This document shows, piece by piece, positions 42,848-51,449 of a stretch of DNA of 64,000 bases. The stretch is from NCBI GenBank assembly GCA_003669055.1, contig RAYB01000001.1, positions 205,347 through 269,346 on the forward strand, read 5' to 3'. The position numbers were made by a program, and so were the translations under genes. How positions within the stretch are numbered: the stretch's first letter is position 1; the number at the start of each line of letters is the position of its first letter. The notes beneath the pieces were generated by a model that made no database searches, was not told where the DNA came from, and saw only the letters and a list, made by a program, of their open reading frames with translations. This DNA is from a bacterium 1XD21-70 (lineage in GTDB: Bacteria; Bacillota; Clostridia; Lachnospirales; Lachnospiraceae).

Positions 42848-43210
42848 TTATGCCGGATTCCCCGCCTGCAATTCCTCAATCGCAGCAATCGTCTGCTTAT
42901 AATCCTCCGACACCTGCCGGACCAGGCCGTCTGTCTCTGCCCCGTATCCGGAACGCAGGTTATCTGTCAGGCGGTGGCTGGACTCATAAAGCTTCGTAAA
43001 ACTCAGGTTCTGGCAGACCCCCTTGATCGTATGGGCGGCGCGGAACGCCTCTTCATAATTTTTCTCTGCCATAGAAACCTCTAACAGTTCATAGCTTTTA
43101 TCATTCAGGAATTTTAAGACAAACTTCTGCACCATCTTCTCACTGCGCAGGCGCCCGATCACGCCCTCATAATCCCCTTCCAAAGCTGCATAGCATTCTT
43201 TCAATGTCAT
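42848..43210 (-). CDS. Hpt-domain phosphotransfer protein
   Basis: A 120-residue single-domain histidine phosphotransfer protein. The site is EEAFRAAHTIKGVCQNLSFT, with the phosphorylated His at residue 60. Such proteins carry phosphate between the receiver of a hybrid kinase and a final response regulator. Start ATG at 43210 behind GAGGAAG; a longer frame to 43261 overlaps the upstream gene. It sits between its likely partners, 19 bases after the REC/HD-GYP/GGDEF gene. Confidence 0.9.
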   Translation of the reverse strand: MTLKECYAALEGDYEGVIGRLRSEKMVQKFVLKFLNDKSYELLEVSMAEKNYEEAFRAAHTIKGVCQNLSFTKLYESSHRLTDNLRSGYGAETDGLVRQVSEDYKQTIAAIEELQAGNPA

Positions 43211-43229
43211 ATTCTTCCTCTTTCCCCCG

Positions 43230-45326
43230 TCAATCGACAGGTTTTTCTTCACTGCCGTCAATCGGCGAAATCACAGACAGCATTTCCTGCATTGTGTCAT
43301 CATAAAAACGGTACTGCCCCCTCCCCGAACGTTTTGCCGCGTAAAGAGCCTGGTCTGCGGCATGGAACAGCGTATCATAGTCCGTGCCTACGGCATCCGT
43401 CCGGACTACCCCCATGCTGACAGAAATCCGGAAGTCTTCGTAGGTTCCTTCGAGGGAAGTGAAGATGCGCTGGACCACCGCCTCCGCATCCTCCTTATAC
43501 TCCAAAAAGATAAGGAATTCGTCTCCGCCGACCCTCGCTGCAATGTCCCCGCCCCGGGTGCTCCGGCGCAGCTGTTCTGCCATATGGATCAGCACCTTAT
43601 CCTCAAACATATGCCCATAGTTATCATTGGCCGACTTAAAATGATCCAGGTCAAAAATTGCCAGCGCAAACACACCTGCCTGACGGTCCTCCATCCTCTC
43701 CCGGATCCGCTCCCTGGCATAATTGTGGTTGAACAGGCCTGTCAAAGAGTCATGGGAAGCCATCTGCACAAGGGCATCAATCCGCGTGCGCTCGTCATGG
43801 ATATCCGTGGTTTTCCCGATAGCCCCCATATAACGCGGCGGCTCGTCAGCCGACCACATGGCACGCCCGATCGTCCTCATCCAGCGCTTCTCCCCATGGA
43901 TATAAATCTCATGGTCATATTTCACCTGCGGATGCTCCGGGGTCGTGCTCCGCAATTCGTTGGAAAGCGCCCGCAGCGTCCCGCTCCCCATCATCACCTG
44001 GATCTCAGGGTTATTGTGGGGATCCATCAGGATCTCATCCAGCCCCAGCTTCTTCGCCCCGAACGGGGACAATGTCACCATGGACGGCGCCACCGTATAC
44101 TCAAACTGGATCTCCTCGGACATGTCGGCAAAAAAGCTATACTTCATCCGCTCATGCTCCAAAAGCTGCAAAGTGCGCTCAGAAGCAGACAGATCCTCAT
44201 GGCGCAGAAGTTCCTCTGCCACATTCTGCATCTGCCTCCGGCTCGCCCTGGCATCGCTGTCACCCCGGAGTTCTTCCACCAGGATGCTCTCCACTTCTTT
44301 CAGGCATTCCATCAAGATCGGGTTAAACGTGCCGCACTGTCCGTCCAAAATCATCTTCACGGCCACCTCATGGGAAAATGCCTTTTTATATACCCGCTCG
44401 CTGGTCAGGGCATCATAAACATCGGCCAACGCCACTACCTGGGCAGAAATAGGGATCTCATTCCCCTTTAAGCCATCCGGGTAGCCACGCCCGTCATAAC
44501 GTTCATGGTGCCAGCGGCATATCTCGTAAGCCTTCTTGATCAGCGGCTCCTGCTGGTGCATCGGCAATGCCTTCAGCATCTCCGCCCCGATCAAGGTATG
44601 CTTCTTCATCTCTGCAAACTCTTCGTCCGTCAGGCGCCCCGGTTTATTAAGGATCTCGCCCGGAATGGAAATCTTTCCGATATCATGCAGCGCCGAAGCG
44701 GTGCATATCAGGGATATCTCCGTTCTCGGAAGCTGATAAAGGCTGTTCCTATGCCCCAAATGCTTGAGCAGGATCTCCGTCAGGGTGCGGATATGTAACA
44801 CATGCAGCCCGCTCTCCCCATTTCTGAATTCCACGATATGGCTCAGGATGTCTACCATCAGCCCGCTCTGCTGCTCCTTCTCATAGATCTGATCCGCAAC
44901 CAGGTCAATAAGCCTCTTCTGCTTTGCGTAGAGCAGGATCGTATTCACCACACGGCGGTGGAGAATCAATGCGTCAAAAGGCCGGCTGATGAACTCCGTG
45001 ACCCCTAATTCGTAAGCCCGCTCCACATGGACGGACGCATTCTCAGCCGAAATCACGATAACAGGGATATCCTCAATCCAGCGGTGCTTATTCATCACTG
45101 TCAGGACACCAAAACCGTCCATCTCCGGCATCACAATATCAAGCAGCAAAAGAGAGATTGAATTCCCATATTTCTGAAGTATGGAAACCGCCTCAACACC
45201 GTTCTCTGCCTCAATAATTTCATACTCGTCTCCCAGCATATCTGTCAGGATTGACCGGTTCATCTCGGAATCATCTGCAATCAGGATCGTCTGCCGGGGG
45301 CTATCCTTACCGTTAATATAACTCAT
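43230..45326 (-). CDS. Response regulator with HD-GYP and GGDEF domains
   Basis: A 698-residue cyclic-di-GMP enzyme under receiver control. Residues 12-130 are the receiver (phosphorylated Asp63 in LLDIVMPEMDGFG). Residues about 150-350 are an HD-GYP phosphodiesterase (HDIGKISIP at 214, HHERYDGRGYPDGL at 273, which includes GYP). Residues about 400-510 look PAS-like. The C-terminal GGDEF cyclase has an intact RVGGDEFLIF at 598. It could make and degrade the messenger. I use ATG at 45326, six bases after AAGGGA; the frame to 45584 runs into rnf and is not credible. Confidence 0.92.
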   Translation of the reverse strand: MSYINGKDSPRQTILIADDSEMNRSILTDMLGDEYEIIEAENGVEAVSILQKYGNSISLLLLDIVMPEMDGFGVLTVMNKHRWIEDIPVIVISAENASVHVERAYELGVTEFISRPFDALILHRRVVNTILLYAKQKRLIDLVADQIYEKEQQSGLMVDILSHIVEFRNGESGLHVLHIRTLTEILLKHLGHRNSLYQLPRTEISLICTASALHDIGKISIPGEILNKPGRLTDEEFAEMKKHTLIGAEMLKALPMHQQEPLIKKAYEICRWHHERYDGRGYPDGLKGNEIPISAQVVALADVYDALTSERVYKKAFSHEVAVKMILDGQCGTFNPILMECLKEVESILVEELRGDSDARASRRQMQNVAEELLRHEDLSASERTLQLLEHERMKYSFFADMSEEIQFEYTVAPSMVTLSPFGAKKLGLDEILMDPHNNPEIQVMMGSGTLRALSNELRSTTPEHPQVKYDHEIYIHGEKRWMRTIGRAMWSADEPPRYMGAIGKTTDIHDERTRIDALVQMASHDSLTGLFNHNYARERIRERMEDRQAGVFALAIFDLDHFKSANDNYGHMFEDKVLIHMAEQLRRSTRGGDIAARVGGDEFLIFLEYKEDAEAVVQRIFTSLEGTYEDFRISVSMGVVRTDAVGTDYDTLFHAADQALYAAKRSGRGQYRFYDDTMQEMLSVISPIDGSEEKPVD

Positions 45327-45473
45327 CTCCATTCCCTTAAAACAAAAATATCGCCCCTTGTTACGTTTTTTAGTATAGCATATTTCATGCATTGGGGCAA
45401 GTCGTTTTCCCAGCCGGGAGGTAGGGGTGTGCCCGCCTGCGGGAAGCGGGAGGGCAGGCGTCCGGCGAGGGCA

Positions 45474-45517
45474 TAAAAAGCGGGGAGGCCGCCTATTATG
45501 AGAGGCCGCCTCCCCGC
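45474..45517 (-). terminator. rnf operon terminator
   Basis: GCGGGGAGGC (45480-45489) pairs with GCCTCCCCGC, with a further near-matching stem inside. On the minus strand it is followed by TTTTTATGC. It begins 12 bases after the rnfB stop codon. Confidence 0.88.
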
Positions 45518-45529
45518 CAGGGATTCGGG

Positions 45530-46321
45530 TTACAAGATCACTTTCGCCGGACACTTCGCCGCACACTTGCCGCAATTCGTACACTTGCTGTAATCAATCA
45601 CCGCCACATTGTTATCCATATGGATCGCATCAAACTCACACTGCTTGGTACAAAGCGTACAAGCGATACAGCCGTTGTCGCACTTGGCCTTGACATCCTT
45701 GCCCTTGTCATGGGAAGAACACTGCACCAGGTGTTCGGCAGAGTAAGGCACCAGTTCGATCAGGCGGTTCGGGCAGGCCGCCACACATTTGCCGCAGGCC
45801 ACACATTTCTCCTTGTCAACAACCGCAACCCCATCGACAACATGGATGGCACCAAAGGCACAGGCCTTCACGCACGAGCCATACCCCATACAGCCGTAGG
45901 TACAGGCCTTCTCCCCGCCTCCGGGGACGACCGCCACCTTGGCACAGTCATCGATCCCGAAATAATTGTACTGGACGCGGGCCTTGTCGCAGGTGCCTTT
46001 ACACTTCACAAAAGCAACCTTCTTCTCCGAACCGCCGCTCTCCACTCCCATGATGGCAGCAATCTTGTCAGCCACATCCGGGCCGCCCACCGGGCAGGCA
46101 TTCACCGCAGCCGTACCGGCGGCAATGGCAGCAGCAAGGCCGTCACACCCCGGGAAGCCGCAGCCTCCGCAGTTGTTGCCGGGAAGCTCCGCACGAACCA
46201 GGATCTCTTTCTCATCCACTTCTACTTTAAACTGCTCACTGGCAATCCCCAGCAGCACACCGATAACAATACCAATGGCGCCGATAATGACTGCCGCTAA
46301 AAGCAAACCTGTCATATTCAT
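45530..46321 (-). CDS. rnfB: Rnf complex subunit RnfB
   Basis: A 263-residue iron-sulfur subunit of the ferredoxin:NAD oxidoreductase that pumps Na+ or H+. One N-terminal membrane helix (LLLAAVIIGAIGIVIGVLLG) is followed by the Fe-S motif NNCGGCGFPGCDGLAAAIA. Then come ferredoxin-like cysteine sets: KCVACGKCVAACP, CDNGCIACTLCTKQCEFDA and KCTNCGKCAAKCP. It is thought to accept electrons from ferredoxin. It is the last gene of the rnfCDGEAB operon. Start ATG with GGGGGGC upstream. Confidence 0.96.
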   Translation of the reverse strand: MNMTGLLLAAVIIGAIGIVIGVLLGIASEQFKVEVDEKEILVRAELPGNNCGGCGFPGCDGLAAAIAAGTAAVNACPVGGPDVADKIAAIMGVESGGSEKKVAFVKCKGTCDKARVQYNYFGIDDCAKVAVVPGGGEKACTYGCMGYGSCVKACAFGAIHVVDGVAVVDKEKCVACGKCVAACPNRLIELVPYSAEHLVQCSSHDKGKDVKAKCDNGCIACTLCTKQCEFDAIHMDNNVAVIDYSKCTNCGKCAAKCPAKVIL

Positions 46322-46334
46322 CTTCTAAGCCCCC

Positions 46335-46913
46335 CTATTTAATCAGGCCGGAAAAGCCCATGAATGCGATTGCCATCAGGCCGGAGGTGATCAGCACAAT
46401 CGGAGACCCCTGGAAGTTGAAAGGGATATCGTTGTCTTCAATGCTTTCACGGATGCTTGCCAACAGTACAATCGCCACCGTAAAGCCCACTGCCGTACCA
46501 AAACCGTTCGCCACGCTGAAAATGAAGTTGTATTCCTTCTGTACATTTGTCAGCGCAGAACCCAGCACTGCACAGTTGGTTGTGATCAGCGGCAAAAACA
46601 CGCCCAGCGCCTGATACAGGGAAGGCACGTTCTTCTTTAAGAACATCTCCACAAACTGCACTAACGCCGCAATCACAAGGATAAATGCGATCGTCTGCAG
46701 ATAGGTGACGTCAAAAGGCACCAGCACGAACGTATAAATCAGGTTCGTCACAATCGATGCCAGCACAATAACGAAGATAACCGCACCGCCCATGCCAAGG
46801 GAAGTGTCAACCTTCTTGGATACGCCTAAGAACGGGCACAGGCCCTGGAACTGGCTCAGGATAATGTTATTCACCAGGGCAGCGCCTACAATTACTAAAA
46901 TCAACTCTTTCAT
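46335..46913 (-). CDS. rnfA: Rnf complex subunit RnfA
   Basis: A 192-residue membrane subunit with six predicted helices. Family stretches: VNNIILSQFQGLCPFLGVSK and LPLITTNCAVLGSALTNVQK, whose cysteines in the paired RnfA/RnfE subunits hold an intramembrane [2Fe-2S] cluster. Start ATG with GGAGGGC upstream; 14 bases after rnfE and 13 before rnfB. Together with RnfE it forms the central electron path through the membrane. Confidence 0.95.
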   Translation of the reverse strand: MKELILVIVGAALVNNIILSQFQGLCPFLGVSKKVDTSLGMGGAVIFVIVLASIVTNLIYTFVLVPFDVTYLQTIAFILVIAALVQFVEMFLKKNVPSLYQALGVFLPLITTNCAVLGSALTNVQKEYNFIFSVANGFGTAVGFTVAIVLLASIRESIEDNDIPFNFQGSPIVLITSGLMAIAFMGFSGLIK

Positions 46914-46927
46914 CTACCGCGCCCTCC

Positions 46928-47761
46928 TCATTCTTTGTCCGCTGCCTGGGCGTCCTGCCCGGCCGCGTTTTCTGCTGCTGCCTTCTTGGCCGCCGCCTTT
47001 TTGGCTGCCGCTGCCTTCTCGGCTGCTGCCTTCTTGGCCGCCGCTGCCTCTGCCTCCGCCTTCTCACGCACCGCCTCCAGCGCCGCATGGTTCGACATAC
47101 AGGAAGCGCCGCTGCAGCTTGCACAGTTGCCGCCACAGGCCAGGCCGGAACGAGGTGCCGAACCGTTGGTTGCCGACGGCGCCTTGAACTTATTCTGCAA
47201 AGCGGTCAGGCCAGCCAGCACAAAAAATGCGCCTGGCGCCAGGCCAAAAATGGTGATCCGAAAATCCTCTGGTATAAACTCGAAGCCAAACACCGCACCT
47301 GCACCCAGAATCTCACGGACAATAGCGATACAAGTCAAACCCACCGTAAAGCCCAGCCCCATGCCGATTCCGTCAAAAGCAGACTCCAGCGGGCCGTTCT
47401 TTGCCGCATAAGCCTCGGCACGGCCCAGGATAATACAGTTCACCACGATCAGCGGGATAAAAATACCCAGGGAACTGTACAGGCTCGGGACAAATGCCTG
47501 CAAAAGCAATTGCACGATAGTAACCAACGATGCCACGATAACAATATATGCCGGGATTCTTACCCGATCCGGAATAATCTTCCGCAGCGCGGAAATGATA
47601 AGGTTGGAAAATACCAGAACCGCCGTGGTAGACAGCCCCATACCCACGCCGTTAGTAGCCGTGGTAGTAACGGCCAGGGTCGGACACATTCCCAGCATCA
47701 GCACGAAGGTCGGGTTTTCCTTGATAATGCCGTTATAAATACGTTCTATACATTTATTCAT
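46928..47761 (-). CDS. rnfE: Rnf complex subunit RnfE with unusual C-terminal tail
   Basis: A 277-residue subunit. Residues 1-192 are the standard RnfE membrane protein (ENPTFVLMLGMCPTLAVTTT and GIFIPLIVVNCIILGRAEAY). The tail is odd. Residues 209-221 carry a cysteine cluster, CGGNCASCSGASC (Cx3Cx2Cx4C). Residues 233-277 are a low-complexity Ala/Lys/Glu stretch likely to be a long charged helix. Both lie after the last membrane helix, probably on the cytoplasmic side. Start ATG at 47761 with AGGTGGGA upstream. The tail's function is unknown. Confidence 0.93.
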   Translation of the reverse strand: MNKCIERIYNGIIKENPTFVLMLGMCPTLAVTTTATNGVGMGLSTTAVLVFSNLIISALRKIIPDRVRIPAYIVIVASLVTIVQLLLQAFVPSLYSSLGIFIPLIVVNCIILGRAEAYAAKNGPLESAFDGIGMGLGFTVGLTCIAIVREILGAGAVFGFEFIPEDFRITIFGLAPGAFFVLAGLTALQNKFKAPSATNGSAPRSGLACGGNCASCSGASCMSNHAALEAVREKAEAEAAAAKKAAAEKAAAAKKAAAKKAAAENAAGQDAQAADKE

Positions 47762-47774
47762 GATTTCCCACCTC

Positions 47775-48392
47775 CTACTGCGCCAGGCAGTTCTTTGCAA
47801 AATAAACTGCCGCGTTTACCGCGCCGGTCACCGCATTGGAGGTGATCGTCGCACCGCTGATGGCGTTGATTTCATTATCCGCGGATGCACCGTTTTTCGT
47901 CACTGCAAAAGCATCCACGTTCTTACCTGCGTATTGAGCCTTCCACTCAGGTTTCTGGGCATTCATTCCCAGTCCTGCAGTCTCCGCCAGGGTAAGAAAT
48001 TCAATTCCATTGACTGTACCATCTGCCAGGATGCCCACAGATACCTTGATCGCTCCGCCATAGCCATCCTTGGATGTAGCGGTAACTACATAACCGATAG
48101 GAGAACCGGACGCATCCAGCGCAATCGCTGACTCATCCACAGTCACATTGCCAAACCCCATACCTGCAATATCCGCATTGGCCGAAGCCCGGATACCGCT
48201 CTCGTCATCCTCGTCAACCTCAAAAGATGCTGCATCTGGCAGCACGGTCCGGAAAGCCGCTTCTTTAGCCGCCTGCTCAGCAATGGCAATCGGTTCCTTT
48301 GTCACTTCATAGACTCCGCCCAGGCAGGCTCCTGCCACCAGGGTGATCACAAACAAGATCAGGGCGTCCTTCATAAATCCGCCTTTACTCAT
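47775..48392 (-). CDS. rnfG: Rnf complex subunit RnfG
   Basis: A 205-residue subunit with one N-terminal membrane helix (ALILFVITLVAGACLGGVYE) and an extracytoplasmic FMN-binding domain. The covalent flavin site fits EINAISGATITSNAVTGAVN, where the Thr of SGAT is the expected FMN attachment residue. Start ATG at 48392 with AGGAGG upstream, overlapping the rnfD stop (ATGA). Confidence 0.94.
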   Translation of the reverse strand: MSKGGFMKDALILFVITLVAGACLGGVYEVTKEPIAIAEQAAKEAAFRTVLPDAASFEVDEDDESGIRASANADIAGMGFGNVTVDESAIALDASGSPIGYVVTATSKDGYGGAIKVSVGILADGTVNGIEFLTLAETAGLGMNAQKPEWKAQYAGKNVDAFAVTKNGASADNEINAISGATITSNAVTGAVNAAVYFAKNCLAQ

Positions 48393-49324
48393 GATTTCTT
48401 GCCCTCCTTTCCGAATGCTGCCGGAAGGGTAAACCTTTCAATCAGCGGAACCAGCAGGTTGCTGATAATGATCGCATAGGAAACACCCTCTGCAGAGCCG
48501 CCGAAGATACGGAACAGCCCGGTCAGGATACCCAAAAGAACGCCAAACACGATCTGCCCCTTCGGGGTGATGGGGCTGGTCACATAATCCGTAGCCATAA
48601 AGAAAGCACCGAACACCAGGCCGCCGCCGCAGATATGGGCCAGCACATAGTTCATATCCTGTTTCCCGAAAATAAAGGCAAACACAGCCACAGTCAGGAT
48701 ATATGTAACCGGGATCCGCAGAGAAATGACCTTCTTGGCTGCCAGGTAAATGCCACCGACCAACAAGGCAACCACCGAAACCTCACCGATGGTTCCCGGA
48801 ATCTTACCGATAAACATGCCCATCAAATCCGCAGCATCCATAGCCTCCCCGGCCTTCAGCTGTGCTAACGGAGTCGCCCCGCTCCAGCTATCCATGGCAA
48901 AATCCGACATTTTCCCGGCAAAAGAAATCAGCAGGAAACATCTGCCCGCCAGCGCCGGGTTCATAAAATTCTGCCCGATGCCGCCATAAAGCTGCTTTAC
49001 CACGATTATGGCAAACACACCGCCAAGAGCCGGAATCCACAGCGGGATATTCGCCGGCATGTTCAGCGCCAGGATCATGCCCGTCACAACTGCACTCATG
49101 TCAGATACCGTGAGCGGCAGCTTCATTATCTTCTGAAATACATATTCACTCAGCACGCAGGCAGCCACCGTAACGATCAGAACCAGAAGCGCATGGAATC
49201 CAAAATGGAATACACCAAACGCAGTTGCCGGCAGCATGGCGATACATACATCTGCCATAATGCTCTGAGTGGTCTCTTTGCTCCGAACGTGCGGGGATGC
49301 CGATACGTTTAACAATTTGCTCAT
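48389..49324 (-). CDS. rnfD: Rnf complex subunit RnfD
   Basis: A 311-residue membrane subunit with 8-9 helices, related to NqrB. The covalent FMN site is expected at the Thr in DSWSGATPLAQLKAG. Other family stretches are NPALAGRCFLLISFAGKMSD and FFMATDYVTSPITPKGQIVF. It is a candidate ion-translocating subunit. It precedes rnfG with a four-base overlap and follows rnfC by 12 bases. Start ATG with AGGGGAGAAG upstream. Confidence 0.95.
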   Translation of the reverse strand: MSKLLNVSASPHVRSKETTQSIMADVCIAMLPATAFGVFHFGFHALLVLIVTVAACVLSEYVFQKIMKLPLTVSDMSAVVTGMILALNMPANIPLWIPALGGVFAIIVVKQLYGGIGQNFMNPALAGRCFLLISFAGKMSDFAMDSWSGATPLAQLKAGEAMDAADLMGMFIGKIPGTIGEVSVVALLVGGIYLAAKKVISLRIPVTYILTVAVFAFIFGKQDMNYVLAHICGGGLVFGAFFMATDYVTSPITPKGQIVFGVLLGILTGLFRIFGGSAEGVSYAIIISNLLVPLIERFTLPAAFGKEGKKS

Positions 49325-49336
49325 ACTTCTCCCCTC

Positions 49337-50662
49337 CTACGCTTTCTTTCTCCGGTTGGCTGCAACCGTTTTTCTCATCTCCTTGAAGGCCTGGGTCAGA
49401 GGGCGCTTTGCCGGGCAGATAAACGCACAGCTTCCGCACTCCACGCACTCCATGCCGTTCAGCTTCTCAAATTTCTCACAGTCACCCTTTAAGGCCGCCT
49501 TCATCATCATCACCGGGACAATGTGGCTGGGGCATACGCTGACACACTTGCCGCAGCGGATACAAGGGGTCGGTTCATTGGCCGCCACCTCGTCCTTTGT
49601 CATGCACAAAAGCGCCGAGTTCGTCTTCGTCACCGGGATATCCAGGCCGAACAATGCCATGCCCATCATGGGGCCGCCGGCAATCAGCTTCTTTGGCTCA
49701 CTCTTAAAGCCGCCCGCTGCCTCTATCAGTTCCTGGAAATTCGTGCCGATCTTTACATTATAGTTCTGCGGATTGGCAATGGCATCGCCGGTCACCGTGA
49801 CAATCCGGCGCATCAGCGGCGTCGTCTTGCACACAGCCATGTAAATGGCAATCACCGTATCCACGTTATCCACAATACAGCCCGCATCCGCAGGAAGCAT
49901 GGAAGAATTCACCTTCCGCCCCGTGATCGCATTGATCAGGGAACGCTCACCGCCCTGGGGATACTTGGTCATCAGTTCGCACACCTCAATGCGCGGCTCA
50001 TCCTTCACCATCTCCTGGATCTTCTTGATCGCCTCCGGTTTGTTGTTCTCAATGCCGATCACGCCCTTGGCCTTCTCAAACAGCTGCAGCATTACTTTCA
50101 AACCGCCGATCAGCTTCTCCGGCTCCTCCAGCATCATCCGGTAATCGCTGGTCAGGTACGGCTCACACTCCGCAGCATTGACCAGTACATACTCAATCGC
50201 GTTCTCATCCTTGGGAGTCAGTTTCACATGAGTCGGGAACCCTGCCCCGCCCAGTCCCACAATACCGGCTTCCTTCACAATGTCACGGATCTCCTGCTTG
50301 GAAAGCTTTGACGGATCCCTGTCCGTCCCCATTCCCTCCACACTCTGATACTCGCCGTCATTCTCCACGACAACCGAGTTGACCATCGCGCCGCTCGCCA
50401 CGCGTCTCGGCTCCACCGCCTTGACGGTGCCGGATACGGAGCAGATGACATTCGCAGAAATGAATCCGCTTGCTTCACCGATCTTCTGGCCTGCCAGCAC
50501 CCTGTCACCCTTCTTCACCAGCGGAGCCGCCGGGGCACCGATGTGCTGGGACATTGGATACACCATATCCCCCTTCGGCATCAGGATCTGTGTGGGCTTG
50601 TTCTCGGACAGTTCTTTTCCCTCATAAGGATGAACGCCGCCTTTAAATGTAGCCAATCCCAT
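49337..50662 (-). CDS. rnfC: Rnf complex subunit RnfC
   Basis: A 441-residue cytoplasmic subunit expected to bind NADH and FMN. The nucleotide-binding region includes EAGIVGLGGAGFPTHVKLTP and VLVNAAECEPYLTSDYRMML. The C-terminal part holds two [4Fe-4S] motifs: PCIRCGKCVSVCPSHIVPV and ECVECGSCAFICPAKRPL. A biotinyl/lipoyl-like N-terminal domain spans about 30-90. It is the first gene of the operon behind a clear promoter. Start ATG; ribosome site is AGAGGG further upstream, about 12 bases. Confidence 0.96.
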   Translation of the reverse strand: MGLATFKGGVHPYEGKELSENKPTQILMPKGDMVYPMSQHIGAPAAPLVKKGDRVLAGQKIGEASGFISANVICSVSGTVKAVEPRRVASGAMVNSVVVENDGEYQSVEGMGTDRDPSKLSKQEIRDIVKEAGIVGLGGAGFPTHVKLTPKDENAIEYVLVNAAECEPYLTSDYRMMLEEPEKLIGGLKVMLQLFEKAKGVIGIENNKPEAIKKIQEMVKDEPRIEVCELMTKYPQGGERSLINAITGRKVNSSMLPADAGCIVDNVDTVIAIYMAVCKTTPLMRRIVTVTGDAIANPQNYNVKIGTNFQELIEAAGGFKSEPKKLIAGGPMMGMALFGLDIPVTKTNSALLCMTKDEVAANEPTPCIRCGKCVSVCPSHIVPVMMMKAALKGDCEKFEKLNGMECVECGSCAFICPAKRPLTQAFKEMRKTVAANRRKKA

Positions 50663-50732
50663 CTACTTTTACCCTCTTTCTATACATTTTCTTTCTGTTG
50701 TTCGACAAAAAATATCACTTGTCATCTTGTAC

Positions 50733-50761
50733 AGTATAACATAATTGAGAACGGGTTACAA
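50733..50761 (-). promoter_or_regulatory. rnf operon promoter
   Basis: On the minus strand TTGTAA (50756-50761) and TATACT (50733-50738) are 17 bases apart, about 70 bases upstream of the rnfC start. Confidence 0.7.
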
Positions 50762-51395
50762 TTGGAAATTTTTCTTTGTATACAGTATTATGTTCGGAAA
50801 TATCCACAAAAAAACCAGATAACCCCATGGTATCGGCAGGAATTCTTGTCTATTATTTAACAAAAGCCTCCCTCCGGAAAAGCACCATGTTTTTCCAGAA
50901 AAACAATCATCAGGGAATCGATTGCAAAGAAGTATGAACCACCGGAAATTTTATAGGTTTCAACTATTATATGCGAAAGAAAGAGAAATTTAGATTGTGA
51001 ATTTTTTAGCTGATTTTGCCGCAGTTGACGGCAAATAGCATACTTATTCTTTTTACTTATTATTATTTATAAGTATTTCTTCAATGCCGCATTCATGCCT
51101 TCCTTACCTTCCTAAAAAACGGGCTCTCCCTGCCAGTGTCCTGCAATACAGATCTGCCAGAAAAAATACCCGTAAAAAAATTTTTATTTTTTTTGCAATA
51201 AAATTTCCGCTATCTGCATTAACCTATTGAACGGATGATGAAAAGAGTCGATTTCCGCAGGAAGACAAGGCAAAAATAAAAAACAAATCAAGTAAACGAA
51301 ATTCCTTGATGCATTACATTCCATCACACACCGCCAAGTTTTCCCGCCGGGAGGAGGCCATTTTCAAAAAAACCTTAAAAATTAGGGTTGCAACC
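50762..51395. other. Long AT-rich intergenic region without a clear gene
   Basis: No convincing coding frame spans this gap. Two inverted repeats stand out: TTTGCCG/CGGCAAA with a seven-base loop at 51015-51035, followed on the plus strand by an AT-rich, T-containing stretch, and ATACTTAT/ATAAGTAT at 51040-51076. Long A and T runs occur around 51,170-51,205. The gap could hold a small RNA or long control region for rnf; nothing more can be supported. Confidence 0.4.
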
Positions 51396-51434
51396 AAAAG
51401 AGCCGCCACGTGCCAGACACGAGACGGCTCTTTT
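51396..51434 (-). terminator. Terminator behind the dnaK operon / DUF4234 gene
   Basis: AAAAGAGCCG (51396-51405) and CGGCTCTTTT (51425-51434) form a ten-base stem with AT-rich ends, so it can work in both directions. It lies 15 bases after the stop codon at 51450. Confidence 0.85.
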
Positions 51435-51449
51435 CCCTTTTGTTTCCCG

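Noticed and set aside
43230..45584. Long N-terminal extension of the REC/HD-GYP/GGDEF protein
   Set aside because: The extra 86 residues run through the rnf terminator into rnfB and do not look like a receiver N terminus; the ATG at 45326 has a proper ribosome site.
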